Assembly (NCBI GenBank): GCA_964495505.1
Contig: CAZBVM010000003.1
Coordinates: forward strand, 1 to 38,840
DNA from: JACPHB01 sp964495505
GTDB taxonomy: Bacteria > Patescibacteriota > Minisyncoccia > UBA10092
DNA: 38,840 nucleotides
Direction of reading: 5' to 3'
Under the pieces are notes generated by a model that was not told the DNA's origin, ran no database searches, and was given only the letters and a program-made list of their open reading frames with translations. A program made the translations under genes and the position numbers. Positions 27,175 through 36,600 of the stretch are shown one piece after another. Numbering within the stretch: position 1 is the stretch's first letter; every line of letters starts with the position of its first letter.

Positions 27175-28440
27175 CTACATTTTTAAAAGATTGACAAATT
27201 GTTTACTGTCTTTAAGCGGGCCGATAATCGCAAGGTTTAATTTTTCTAGTTTAAAAATATCTTTGGCAACTTCCAAAACGTCGGCAGCAGTAACCGATCT
27301 TATCTTTTTAATTATGTCTTCCGGAGATAAGATTTCATTTTTAAGAACCTCTTGAAAACCGTAAAAACTGGCCAGTTCGTCGGAGGTTTCAATGCCTAAA
27401 ATCAAACTGCCCTCCAAATGTTCTTTCGCTTTAGTGATTTCTGTCGCGCTTACTTTAACGTGCTTAATTTTTTGATATTCGCTTAGAATCGCCTTAATTA
27501 TTTCTTCAACTCGACGGTTATCTATCCCAGCCCAAGTGGCAAGGTTACCAGCATCCGTTGATTCGTCGGAAATCGTTCTTACATAATAAGCCGCGCCCAT
27601 TTTATCGCGAAGCAATTGAAACAGACGCGAAGACATGCCGCCGCCCAAAATAGTGGCCAAAACGTCGGCCGCATAGCGCCGTTTGTCAAAAATATTGTAT
27701 GACCTGACTCCCAAAGCAATGTGGGTCTGGTCGGTTTTTTTGTAAAAAATTTTAACTTCCGGTTTTTTTTGGGATTCTTTGGTCGGAACTTTATTTTTTC
27801 CTTTAGCATTGCCGATTGATTTGAAAAGTTTTTTTATTTTTCCCACAATATCATTGTGTTCAATGTTTCCTGAAACAACAATGACAGTTTTGGGCGCGAC
27901 ATAGTGATTGTTGTGATATTTAATAAAGTCATCGCGCATCAGTTTGGCAATAATCTCTTTTTTACCCGCCGTGTCCCAGCCGGCCGGTTGATCGCCATAT
28001 AAAAGATCGGTCCAGATGTCATTAAGTTTTCTCGCCGGATTGTCTTCATACATATTTATCTCCTCAATAATTACCCCTCTTTCTTTATTGATTTCCTCCT
28101 GTTTGAACTTTGGATTCAAAGTAATGTCGGACACAATGTCTAATAATAAATCCAGATGCCGGCCATTGGCTTTAGCGTAATAGCCGGTGTATTCCTGACC
28201 CGTAAAAGCATTATATTGACTGCCAATGCGATCAAGCGGTTCAACAATCGTCAATGGTGTTGGCCTTTTTTTGGTGCCCTTGAAAGTCATGTGCTCTAGA
28301 AAATGAGAAATGCCGTTTATTTTTTTGGTTTCGTATTTACTGCCTGTTGCAACGAGCACCAAAACGGTTACAGTTTTGGTATCAGCCATCGGGACGGTAA
28401 TAATTCTTAAACTGTTTGGCAGTGTAGTTTTTTTATACAT
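27175..28440 (-). CDS. M16 family zinc metallopeptidase (processing-peptidase-like)
   Basis: 421 residues with the inverted zinc motif HFLEH (residues 46-50), where the two His bind zinc and Glu49 is catalytic. The downstream zinc ligand lies in ERGVIIEEINMYEDNPARK (about 114-132). A second, inactive-type half begins near residue 230. Length and layout match bacterial PqqL/YmxG-type peptidases that degrade or trim peptides. The first codons overlap the end of glyS by 8 bases, so it is translationally coupled to that gene. Confidence 0.92.
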   Translation of the reverse strand: MYKKTTLPNSLRIITVPMADTKTVTVLVLVATGSKYETKKINGISHFLEHMTFKGTKKRPTPLTIVEPLDRIGSQYNAFTGQEYTGYYAKANGRHLDLLLDIVSDITLNPKFKQEEINKERGVIIEEINMYEDNPARKLNDIWTDLLYGDQPAGWDTAGKKEIIAKLMRDDFIKYHNNHYVAPKTVIVVSGNIEHNDIVGKIKKLFKSIGNAKGKNKVPTKESQKKPEVKIFYKKTDQTHIALGVRSYNIFDKRRYAADVLATILGGGMSSRLFQLLRDKMGAAYYVRTISDESTDAGNLATWAGIDNRRVEEIIKAILSEYQKIKHVKVSATEITKAKEHLEGSLILGIETSDELASFYGFQEVLKNEILSPEDIIKKIRSVTAADVLEVAKDIFKLEKLNLAIIGPLKDSKQFVNLLKM

Positions 28441-29782
28441 TTAATTTATTATTGAAATAATTTGCCAACTCTTTTATAGCAACTCTTTCCTGCTTCATAG
28501 TGTCTCTATCGCGAACCGTGACTTTTTTGTCTTTTAGCGAATCAAAATCAACCGTAATGCACCAAGGAGTTCCGATTTCGTCTTGTGAGTAATAGCGTTT
28601 TCCGATATTACCCCGGTCGTCCCAAGCAGTCATAAATTGCGGCCGCAAATCATTATAAATTTTTCTCGCTAATTTTACCAATTCCGGTTTATTTGCCAAA
28701 AGCGGGAAAACTGCGATTTTGTAAGGCGCAAGTTTTGGATCAATCTTTAGAACAACGCGGATTTCGCCATTCTTTTCTTTTTCCTCCTTATAAGCGTCAA
28801 TCATAAAAGCTAAAACCGAGCGGTCGGCGCCGGCCGACGGCTCAATGACGTAAGGAATGTACTTTTTCTTTTTTTCTTCATCAAAATAAGATAGGTCTTG
28901 TCCAGAATATTTGGAGTGCTGACTTAAATCAAAATTGGTGCGGTTAGCGATGCCTTCGAGCTCGCCCCAACCCCACGGGAAAGCGTATTCAACATCGGAT
29001 GTGCCAGCAGAATAATGCGAAAGTTCTTTCTTGCTGTGAGTACGCAAGCGAAGATTTTTTTTGTTCATGCCACATTTTACATACCAGGCCATTCTTTCTT
29101 TCAGCCAGTACTCGTGCCATTTTTTATCAGTTCCGGGCTCAACAAAAAATTCCAGTTCCATTTGTTCAAATTCGCGGGTTCTGAAAGTGAAATTGCCCGG
29201 CGTGATTTCGTTTCTGAAGGCCTTGCCGATCTGGGCGATTCCGAAAGGAATTTTTTTACGGCTGGTACCTAAAACCGCCTTAAAATCAACAAACATCGCT
29301 TGAGCAGTCTCGGGCCTTAAATAAACTTTATGGGCTGAATCCTCAACGGGGCCGATAAAGGTCTTAAACATTAAATTAAATTTTTTTGATTCGGTCATTT
29401 CGCCGCCGCATTTGGGACAAAGCGGTTTACCGTGCTCGGTTTTTATTTCGCCATATTTTCCTTCAAACAAATGGTCTTCGCGGAAACGCTCATGGCAGCT
29501 CTTGCATTCAATCAAGGGGTCGGAAAAACTGCTGACGTGGCCCGATGCTTCCCAAACTTTCGGATGCATAACAATTGCCGCGTCAATTCCGACGATATCG
29601 TCCCGTTCTTGAACCATACTTGTCCACCAAGCGCGTTTAATATTATTTTTCAACTCAACGCCAACAGGACCGTAATCCCAGGAATTCGCCAGTCCGCCGT
29701 AAATTTCGCTCCCCGGGAAAATAAACCCCCGCCTTTTGGCAAGTGAAACGATTTTTTCCATTAAATCTGATTGGGTTTTCAT
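28433..29782 (-). CDS. glyS: Glycyl-tRNA synthetase, class II dimeric type
   Basis: 449 residues from the ATG at 29782. A TTG at 29815 would add 11 residues, but MKTQSDLMEKIVSLAKRRGF aligns better with the family start. SEIYGG, NSWDYGPVGVELKNN, RPETAQAMFVDF (motif 2 region), FRNEITP and the motif-3-like AGADRSVLAF are present, as is the C-terminal anticodon domain with PYKIAVFPL. It is the single-chain alpha2 type, not the alpha/beta type. It heads a tight minus-strand run of six genes down to tatD, with overlaps or very short gaps. The palindrome at 29860-29895 lies upstream of its start. Confidence 0.93.
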   Translation of the reverse strand: MKTQSDLMEKIVSLAKRRGFIFPGSEIYGGLANSWDYGPVGVELKNNIKRAWWTSMVQERDDIVGIDAAIVMHPKVWEASGHVSSFSDPLIECKSCHERFREDHLFEGKYGEIKTEHGKPLCPKCGGEMTESKKFNLMFKTFIGPVEDSAHKVYLRPETAQAMFVDFKAVLGTSRKKIPFGIAQIGKAFRNEITPGNFTFRTREFEQMELEFFVEPGTDKKWHEYWLKERMAWYVKCGMNKKNLRLRTHSKKELSHYSAGTSDVEYAFPWGWGELEGIANRTNFDLSQHSKYSGQDLSYFDEEKKKKYIPYVIEPSAGADRSVLAFMIDAYKEEKEKNGEIRVVLKIDPKLAPYKIAVFPLLANKPELVKLARKIYNDLRPQFMTAWDDRGNIGKRYYSQDEIGTPWCITVDFDSLKDKKVTVRDRDTMKQERVAIKELANYFNNKLNV

Positions 29783-29859
29783 TTTTGACTTTAATATTTT
29801 TGTAATTTCTTTCAAATATTAAAATAACATAAATAACGATTTAAAATCAATTTTCTTTC

Positions 29860-29895
29860 ATCCTCAATTGTTAGCGATAGTAAGGTTTTGAGGAT
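29860..29895. promoter_or_regulatory. 36-bp palindrome upstream of glyS
   Basis: The outer arms ATCCTCAA (29860-29867) and TTGAGGAT (29888-29895) are perfect. The inner part, TTAGCGATAGTAAGG on the plus strand, resembles the centre of the stronger palindrome at 30518-30559. It lies about 80 bases upstream of the glyS ATG and 9 bases after the stop of the PaaX-like gene. Confidence 0.65.
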
Positions 29896-29903
29896 AAATG
29901 TTA

Positions 29904-30464
29904 TTAGAGAACATTGAAAAACCTGCGCAGATCGCCCTCTTTTTTATCTAAAAACTCCACAACGCAATAATTTACATAACGACTAATTGATAAAAATTCA
30001 CAAATAAAATCTACTTCGTCGCGACAATCGTAAGGATAAATAAAAACGCTTTTCTGTATTGGATAAAAACCGATATCTTTCAGTTTTTTAGAAATCGCGA
30101 GACGTTCTTTTTTGTTTTTTTCCGGAATATCAAAAATCACTAACCGCCATTTTTTATCCCACTTTTTAGCTTTTAACAATTCTAAATCATCGTAATCAAA
30201 TCGTTTTAACAAATTTTTGCCATTAGCGGTAATTTTTATATGGATCTGGTCGCCTTTTTCTACTAACTCTATTAATCTTTTTTTATTTAATCGTTCAATG
30301 GCATTATAAATGCGGCGGCGGTCCATTTTATCCCAATTTCTGCGCCAGCGCATCAGCGGTTTTAAAAGCTGGGCAACATTGGGCGCAAATAGCGACGATA
30401 AAACTAACGTACCGGTAGCGGCCATAAATAAAACATCTCTGGTTAACGATCTTTTATGAAGCAT
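29904..30464 (-). CDS. PaaX-like transcriptional regulator with Cas2-like C-terminal domain (paralogue 2)
   Basis: 186 residues with the same design as 18367-18921. There is a hydrophobic N-terminal segment (VLFMAATGTLVLSSLFAP), a winged-helix-like middle (RRIYNAIERLNKKRLIELVE and IKITANGKNLL), and a C-terminal Cas2-like domain starting KKWRLVIFDIPEKNKKERLA and continuing FYPIQKSVFIYPYDC. No cas1, effector or CRISPR array accompanies it. It is bracketed by two copies of an ATCCTCAA/TTGAGGAT palindrome, one overlapping its likely promoter and one before glyS. By analogy with paralogue 1, I infer local control of itself and of the glyS operon. Confidence 0.75.
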   Translation of the reverse strand: MLHKRSLTRDVLFMAATGTLVLSSLFAPNVAQLLKPLMRWRRNWDKMDRRRIYNAIERLNKKRLIELVEKGDQIHIKITANGKNLLKRFDYDDLELLKAKKWDKKWRLVIFDIPEKNKKERLAISKKLKDIGFYPIQKSVFIYPYDCRDEVDFICEFLSISRYVNYCVVEFLDKKEGDLRRFFNVL

Positions 30465-30517
30465 ATAAATTTTTTAAATTTTATATTTTATTTATACTTT
30501 ATTTAGTTAATTAACAT

Positions 30518-30559
30518 AATATCCTCAATTCCTGACTATAGCAAGGAATTGAGGATATT
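30518..30559 (-). promoter_or_regulatory. Perfect 16-bp inverted repeat overlapping the promoter of paralogue 2
   Basis: AATATCCTCAATTCCT and its exact inverse AGGAATTGAGGATATT flank a 10-base centre GACTATAGCA. On the minus strand the centre and right part supply TTGCTA, a 17-base spacer and TATTAT, a plausible promoter. A bound protein would mask it. Confidence 0.7.
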
Positions 30560-30595
30560 GGTGATAAAACGATATATAGTTTTTATAATAAAATT

Positions 30596-30630
30596 AATAA
30601 ATAAAAAATAGCCACAGAAACTGTGACTAT
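30596..30630 (-). terminator. Rho-independent terminator of the DUF11-type gene
   Basis: On the minus strand TAGTCACAG, loop TTT, CTGTGGCTA (9 bp with one G-U) is followed by TTTTTTATTT. It lies about 28 bases after the gene stop. Confidence 0.85.
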
Positions 30631-30657
30631 AATAAAAGTATAATAACCTATTTTGTA

Positions 30658-32442
30658 TTATGGCTGGACGCGGCTTTTGGCAAAACCGATGCCGGAGTCA
30701 TCCGGCATATCGGTTCTAAGCGCCGGCGCTGACGCCGTGATACTATTGCCCGTAAAAACATCTTCGGCGGTTAAGTTGGAATCGCTGATAACCGGCATGA
30801 TATCATTTGTATTTTTCACCGATGGCGTCAAAGCCACCTGAAAAATTACTTCGTGCGGATCAAGAAGAACTCCGGTTCCCGCCTGAATTTTACCGATATT
30901 CCATGTTAATTCGTTAGTTCTATCGTTGTACTCTAAAGTAGCGGCGCCGGCTCCGGCTTTTTTATTAAGCCAAGAGATGCCTTCCGGCAAAATTGTTTTA
31001 ACAATAACTTTATCAAGATCATTACTATAATTGGTAACTTGCCAATGTATGGTATAGGTAGTGGTCTGACCGACTTTTGGCGGCAAAGGACCGAAATTTT
31101 TTAAACCCTCGTCATAATAATAACCCTTAGTTTTAAGTTCTGCTTTGGTATTTACTTTCAAAGCTAAATCGCTTGAGACCGAGAGCGATTTAACTGCCAA
31201 AGACGGCGGTATGGTCAACGTTTCCATTGTTGCCAAAATACTTAGCAAAAAATTTTTATCCCTGAAAGTTCTTATGACATACCGTGGCTTAACACTGATT
31301 TGGAACGCCACTTCGCCCGAAGCGGACGGTTCTAAATTTTTAAATTCTGCCGTATTTCCAGCATTCCAAGTAATAGTACTGTCCTCACCGCCGTAAAAAC
31401 CATTGGTTCTAATAGAGGAAAAATCATACATCAGGCCGTCAAGCTTGGCTTTCAAAATAACATCGGAAAGAGCAATGCCGGCGTTGTTTTTATAGCTGAT
31501 TTTAAATTGCAGAAAATCGCCCGTGTTAACGATAATGTTTGGCTGATTGTTTACCGAAATATCCACCTGAAGAGGCAAATCAGAAAGATTAATTTGAGTC
31601 GAACCGCGGTTAAACTTAAAAAATTTATCGTTTTCGGCAACACCAATGGCCCATTCAAAGTTAGCGCTTTCAATGTTTTTTAAAACTCCCCAAAAGGTGA
31701 TATTGCCCTCTTCGCTGGGATTAAGATCACCTAAGTTCCAAACATTATTGCTTTTTGCCGGCATCTTATCCGAAGACACAAAATTAAAACTTTGGGGATA
31801 ATTTACTTCAATTGAAACATTCTTAAAAACACGCTGGGTATTATTTTTATAATGAATAATGTAAGCATTTCTGGTATTGGGCAAAACTGATGCGGGAGTC
31901 TTGAAATCAATACTTAGGGCCGAGCCGTTAATTGCCACTTCTTTAGTGATTTCATTTTGGAAAGTAGAAGAAGTATTTTGAGGTTTATAACTTAAAACCG
32001 CTTCCAATGGTTCAATGCTTTTGTCCGGGCCGATAAAAGCTAAACTAATTTCCTGTTTGCCGCCACCACCGACGCCGATATCCCCAAGATTAATACTATT
32101 AATAACTTTGCCGCCGGAAATAAACGCGTCTTGAGGGTACCGAATGATTAAAACTGCATTTTGAAGAACTTGATTAGTGTTGTTCCAATAAAAAATATCA
32201 TAAAAAACTGGCTCGCCGGAAGCCACCTGAATTGGGCCAGAAATACTAAAATCAACTCGAGACTTTTTAAATGAAGTCAGCCAAAAATAAAAACCGACGC
32301 TACTTAAAATAATAGTGGCAACAAAAACAGCGCTGGCAGCAATTAAAATTTTTTTTTGCCGGGGATTAAAAAAACGAACGGCTTGAGGCAGTGAGGGCTC
32401 TGAAAATTCTGGCGGTGTTGCAGACGAAGGAATTTGAATCAT
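30658..32442 (-). CDS. Membrane-anchored surface protein with DUF11-like beta domains
   Basis: 594 residues. A Pro-rich cytoplasmic N-terminus is followed by one membrane helix (about residues 32-54, ILIAASAVFVATIILSSVGF). The outside part has repeated beta-sandwich units with lines such as GEPVFYDIFYWNNTNQVLQN, YIIHYKNNTQRVFKNVSIEV, FLQFKISYKNNAGIALSDV and TTYTIHWQVTNYSNDLDKVI. This 'NxTxxxLxNVxV' style is that of DUF11/CARDB-type surface repeats. There is no sorting motif or enzyme signature. It starts 2 bases after the recO stop, so the two are cotranscribed. A role in the cell envelope is inferred. Confidence 0.7.
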   Translation of the reverse strand: MIQIPSSATPPEFSEPSLPQAVRFFNPRQKKILIAASAVFVATIILSSVGFYFWLTSFKKSRVDFSISGPIQVASGEPVFYDIFYWNNTNQVLQNAVLIIRYPQDAFISGGKVINSINLGDIGVGGGGKQEISLAFIGPDKSIEPLEAVLSYKPQNTSSTFQNEITKEVAINGSALSIDFKTPASVLPNTRNAYIIHYKNNTQRVFKNVSIEVNYPQSFNFVSSDKMPAKSNNVWNLGDLNPSEEGNITFWGVLKNIESANFEWAIGVAENDKFFKFNRGSTQINLSDLPLQVDISVNNQPNIIVNTGDFLQFKISYKNNAGIALSDVILKAKLDGLMYDFSSIRTNGFYGGEDSTITWNAGNTAEFKNLEPSASGEVAFQISVKPRYVIRTFRDKNFLLSILATMETLTIPPSLAVKSLSVSSDLALKVNTKAELKTKGYYYDEGLKNFGPLPPKVGQTTTYTIHWQVTNYSNDLDKVIVKTILPEGISWLNKKAGAGAATLEYNDRTNELTWNIGKIQAGTGVLLDPHEVIFQVALTPSVKNTNDIMPVISDSNLTAEDVFTGNSITASAPALRTDMPDDSGIGFAKSRVQP

Positions 32443-32444
32443 TA

Positions 32445-32933
32445 TTAATAATTATACCACAAAGCCTCTTCCAAGCTATCCCCAAATCCCATTATTTTGG
32501 TAAAACCGGATTTATAAGCGTCTAAAAATTTGCCCGACTGACCGGAGAACGTCGATTGTCCAGCTTTTATGAAACTTTCTAAAATATAACTCCATAAAAT
32601 ATCGTCTTTTTGTTGGCCTTTCAGCATTTTCAGAGTAAAATCGGCCATTTTGGAAAAAAGAGCGATTTGATCGGGAAAAATATCTTTTTTTAGTAAACTT
32701 TCATGTGACAAAGCGGTGGTAATGAAAAGGTCGTCATCTTTTTTTGTCATCAGTTCAATCCAGACTAAATTAAACGGTTCCAAATGTCCGGTTAGTTTGG
32801 CGTTGATTTTTCGCACGCTTCCGGCCAAAGCTTTTATCCGACCGAATTCTTCCGTATATAAATGGTATATGCGGTCAGCTTCAAAAGCATTTTCTCTTTT
32901 TAGAATAATGGCATTAGTTTGATAGGAATTCAT
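32445..32933 (-). CDS. recO: DNA repair protein RecO, short form
   Basis: 162 residues. The N-terminal OB fold is clear (TNAIILKRENAFEADRIYHL, FGRIKALAGSVRK, LEPFNLVWIEL). RecO helps RecR load RecA on single-stranded DNA. The usual proteins reach 180-250 residues with a second, often zinc-binding, helical part; here that part is short and contains no Cys pair. It is flanked upstream by the terminator of the ClpP-like gene and downstream, after 2 bases, by the DUF11-type gene. Confidence 0.75.
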   Translation of the reverse strand: MNSYQTNAIILKRENAFEADRIYHLYTEEFGRIKALAGSVRKINAKLTGHLEPFNLVWIELMTKKDDDLFITTALSHESLLKKDIFPDQIALFSKMADFTLKMLKGQQKDDILWSYILESFIKAGQSTFSGQSGKFLDAYKSGFTKIMGFGDSLEEALWYNY

Positions 32934-32937
32934 TTTA

Positions 32938-32975
32938 TAAAAATAAAAAGTTCCATTAGAATTATCTAATGGAAC
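32938..32975 (-). terminator. Rho-independent terminator of the ClpP-like gene
   Basis: The perfect 11-bp stem GTTCCATTAGA/TCTAATGGAAC with a 4-base loop, read on the minus strand, is followed by TTTTTATTTTT. It starts 4 bases after the gene stop. Confidence 0.92.
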
Positions 32976-32978
32976 TAA

Positions 32979-33602
32979 CTAAAAATCAATGTCCGTTAAA
33001 TTGGTGATTACCTGGTCAACCAGACCGAAGGCTTTTGTCTCCTCGGCATTCATCCAGGTTTCTTTCTTCATTGCCTCCTTAATATCTTCGGGAGATTTCC
33101 CAGTATGTTGGGACAGTACATCAACATAACGTCCCTGGGTTTTCAAAAACTTTTGTTTTTGTTTCTCAATTTGCTCCTCATCACCCGCCGCTCTTCCGGT
33201 GCTAAGATGAATCATGGTTTGCGAGTTAGCAAATATGAAACGCTTTTTACCTGCTGCCAAAACAGACACTGCCGCCGAACCAACAAGCCCCATGCCTATA
33301 GTATAAACAGGAGACTGGGCGGCCGTTATAACATCATGCAAATTAAAAAAGACATCAATAGCTCCGCCCGGATGATCAATAATTAACCTGATGGGTTCGT
33401 GACTCTGTTTATTCAAAAAAAATATCTGATCGATAACGGCACGAGGTGAGCTTGGAAAATTAGGAGGTAAGCTTGGGTCATTACCCAAATAAGCCATCCC
33501 CCGACTATCGTCAAAACTACCTTCAAGATAAATTGTCCTATATTGCTCGCCGAGGATTTGTCTTATAAATTGATAATATCTAGAGTCCGTTCTGATCAGC
33601 AT
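32979..33602 (-). CDS. ClpP-like serine peptidase, divergent
   Basis: 207 residues with the ClpP/crotonase fold. RLIIDHPGGAIDVFFNLHDV and YTIGMGLVGSAAVSVLAAG (nucleophile Ser109) are present, followed by NSQTMIHLS (His132), with the usual spacing. At the place of the catalytic Asp of ClpP (in the IERDTxRDxFxSAxEA stretch), the protein reads IKEAMKKETWMNAEE, so the aligned residue is Ala177. An insertion of about 20 residues (35-54, Pro-rich) follows the first beta strand. It may use another acid, a Ser-His dyad, or be an inactive partner of a second ClpP. No ClpX is nearby. Its own terminator follows. Confidence 0.8.
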   Translation of the reverse strand: MLIRTDSRYYQFIRQILGEQYRTIYLEGSFDDSRGMAYLGNDPSLPPNFPSSPRAVIDQIFFLNKQSHEPIRLIIDHPGGAIDVFFNLHDVITAAQSPVYTIGMGLVGSAAVSVLAAGKKRFIFANSQTMIHLSTGRAAGDEEQIEKQKQKFLKTQGRYVDVLSQHTGKSPEDIKEAMKKETWMNAEETKAFGLVDQVITNLTDIDF

Positions 33603-33669
33603 TGCTTCTGTTCTCTTGGTTTTTAGTTAGTTAAAAGAACGAGATTGGATGAATATTTTAAGTATATAT

Positions 33670-36600
33670 TTAATTTTTTGTTTTAGCAACACCCAACCAA
33701 ATATCATTATTTTCCATTTTAAAATGCCGGTCAGTTAAAAGGCCATTTTTTACGGTGCCAATAAATTCAATCTCTTTAGAACCGGTGTCGGATATCAGAT
33801 TTTTTTGCCGTTTTTTAATAATATCTTCAAGTTTGGCGTTATCGGTTTTGATATAAATTTTTATAAAGTCTTTCGGTACCAGTTTAGCATCTTTTCTCAT
33901 TTCCTGAACTTGACGCACCAAATCCCTTATAATGCCTTCTTCTTTTAACTCTGAGGTGATTTTTGTGTCCAGTTCAAATTTATTTTTAATATTTTTGTCA
34001 AAAACAATTTCTTTCACATTTACCTCATCTTTAATAAGATTAATAAGTTCTTCATTATTTTTTAAAAATTGAAAATTAGAAATTGAAAATTTTAACGCAG
34101 ATAGGGGCTGTCTTACTTTAATGCCGGCTTCTGCCCGAAGCGCTAATCCTTTTGCAGAAATCTCCCTGACTAAATTCATTTGTTCTTCTAAATCCCGATT
34201 AATAAATTTTTTGTCAGATTTTGGGAAGTCGCAGAGATGAACTGATTCCGGCATTTGCTTATTTTTTAAAAATAAATAAATTTCCTCGGATAAAAACGGT
34301 AAAAATGGAGAAATAAGTTTGGCTAAATTAAGTAATACAAAATAAAGCGTTTTAACTGCCCCCTCTTTTTCTTTTTCTAATTTTGGTCTTTGAAATCTGC
34401 TCCTTGAACGGCGAATATACCACAAAGAAAGGTCATCTATAAAAAATTCCTCAATTGCCCGCGCTCCAGAAGCGGGGTTATATTTGTCCAAACTTTTAGC
34501 GACTTTTTCTATTAAATTGTTGAGGCGCGACAAAATCCAAAGGTCCAGCAAGCTGGAATTTTCAATTTTCTCGCCTGCGTCAAGGCTTCGGCGGGCAGGC
34601 AATTTTAAATTTTCAATTTTTGAAGCATATGTTTTAAAAAAAGTGAAGCTATTCCAAAGATTCATCAGTTTTCTTTCGGACTCTTTAGCCGACATGTATC
34701 CAAATTTTAAATTATCCGCCGGATTTTGCCTAACGTATAACCAGCGCATTACATCAACACCGATTTTCTCCGCCGCTTCGTCAAACCAAATGGCGTTTCC
34801 TTTTGATTTATGCATTTCTTCTCCCTTCTCGTCCCGAACCAAGGCGTAACCAAAAACTATTTTCATCGGCGGAACTTTTTCTAAAACCGCGCTCATCACA
34901 ATCAAAGAATAAAACCAATTTTTAAACTGCCCCGGAAAGGACTCGCAAACCAATGCAGCGGGAAACCACTGGCGCCAATATTTTAGGTCCCTAAAATATC
35001 CCATAGTTGAATAAGGCACGATGCCGGCATCTAACCATGGATTGCCCACATCTAGGATTCGCGAAGTTTTTTGGCCGCACTTAGGACATTTGATTTTAAC
35101 TTCATCAACATAGGGCCGATGTAGATCCAGATCGCCTTCATTATTATAAGGCCAGTTATGAAAACAGATTTTAAGATAATCTGACGGATGAAGATACGGA
35201 GCGTATTCATATTCTTTTTCCGCAATACCGTTAATTGCCGCCATAAACACCCATGAACTATCTCCATGGGTTAAAACGAGCACTTTTTTGCCCGCATAAT
35301 GCTTGCGTATAATTGCAGCCGCCCGCATCATTCGCAAACGAAGTTCACGCAGATTTTCGGCGCCTCCGGGGTTTTTGTAAAAACGTTCCTCGAAATTATT
35401 AAATGATTTTTTAAATTCCTCAAAGGGTTTCCCCGCAAAACTTCCGACTAAAACATCTTTAAGTTCGGGGATTATATGAATATTCTTAATGCCAATTTCT
35501 TTGCCGACAATTTTTGCCGTTTCTTGGGCGCGGAAAGAAGGTGAAGATACAATTACATCAATTTTTTCTTTTTTTAATTTTTTGGCAGCGCGTAACGCAT
35601 CTTTTTTCCCGCGTTCGGTGAGAACGTCGGCGCGATCGGCTTTTAAAGAATTGGGATTAACCGTTAATTTTATGTTATGTAATGCCTCGCCATGTCTCAT
35701 TATATATAAAGTTGTTGGCGCCGGATCGAGTTTGTCAAAATCACCGAGCGAGCCTATAACTTCAAAATTTCCGCATCGACACTCAAAAATCGGCAGGGCA
35801 AGCCCCCAGTATCTTTTTTTAGAAATCAGCCAGTCGGACATATTTTTCAGCCAATCAATCTCTCTTTTAAGGCCAAAAGAAGGAATCCACTTTATTTTTT
35901 TGGCAATTTCTATCAATGACCTTCTTAATTTGTCCATTGATATGTACCACTCATCGGCAATTTTCCATACCAATTCGGTCTTGCACCGCCAGCAGATGGG
36001 ATAGCGGTGGATGTATTTGGGAGCGCTAAAAAGAAAACTGGAAGTTTTTAAGTAATTAATGACTACTTCCGGATGTTCTTTGGCGTTTTTGCCGCTGAAG
36101 CTCCCCAGTTCTTTAAGATAAACGGCAGCATCGTCAATTAAATTAATCGCTGGAATTTTTAACTTTTTGCCCAACCTGTAATCTTCAACGCCTTGGCCGG
36201 GCGCAATATGAATCAGCCCCGTCCCCTCCGTCTCGCTAACCGGTAAAATTCGGGGATCCGTGGCAAAAATTTTATGAACATAACCAGATAAGGCTTTTTT
36301 AACAGCCGGCAAGCTATCAAAAGGCGACTTGTAAGTTAAACCGACCAATTCTTTCCCTTTGAAAGTTCTGATGATTTTAAGATTTAATTTTTCTGCCGCC
36401 GCTTTTATAAGATAATAGGAAACCCCGTTTCCAAGTTTACTTGGAAACGGGGTTTCCAAGTCAGTCGCTTCCACGTAAATTTTATCGGGGTCCACAGCCA
36501 CTGCCGAGTTGCCGGGAAGAGTCCAAGGAGTTGTTGTCCAAACCAAAAGATAAGTATTATTTTTGTTGGAAATGTTGGAAACCGAGTTTCTAACAATCGG

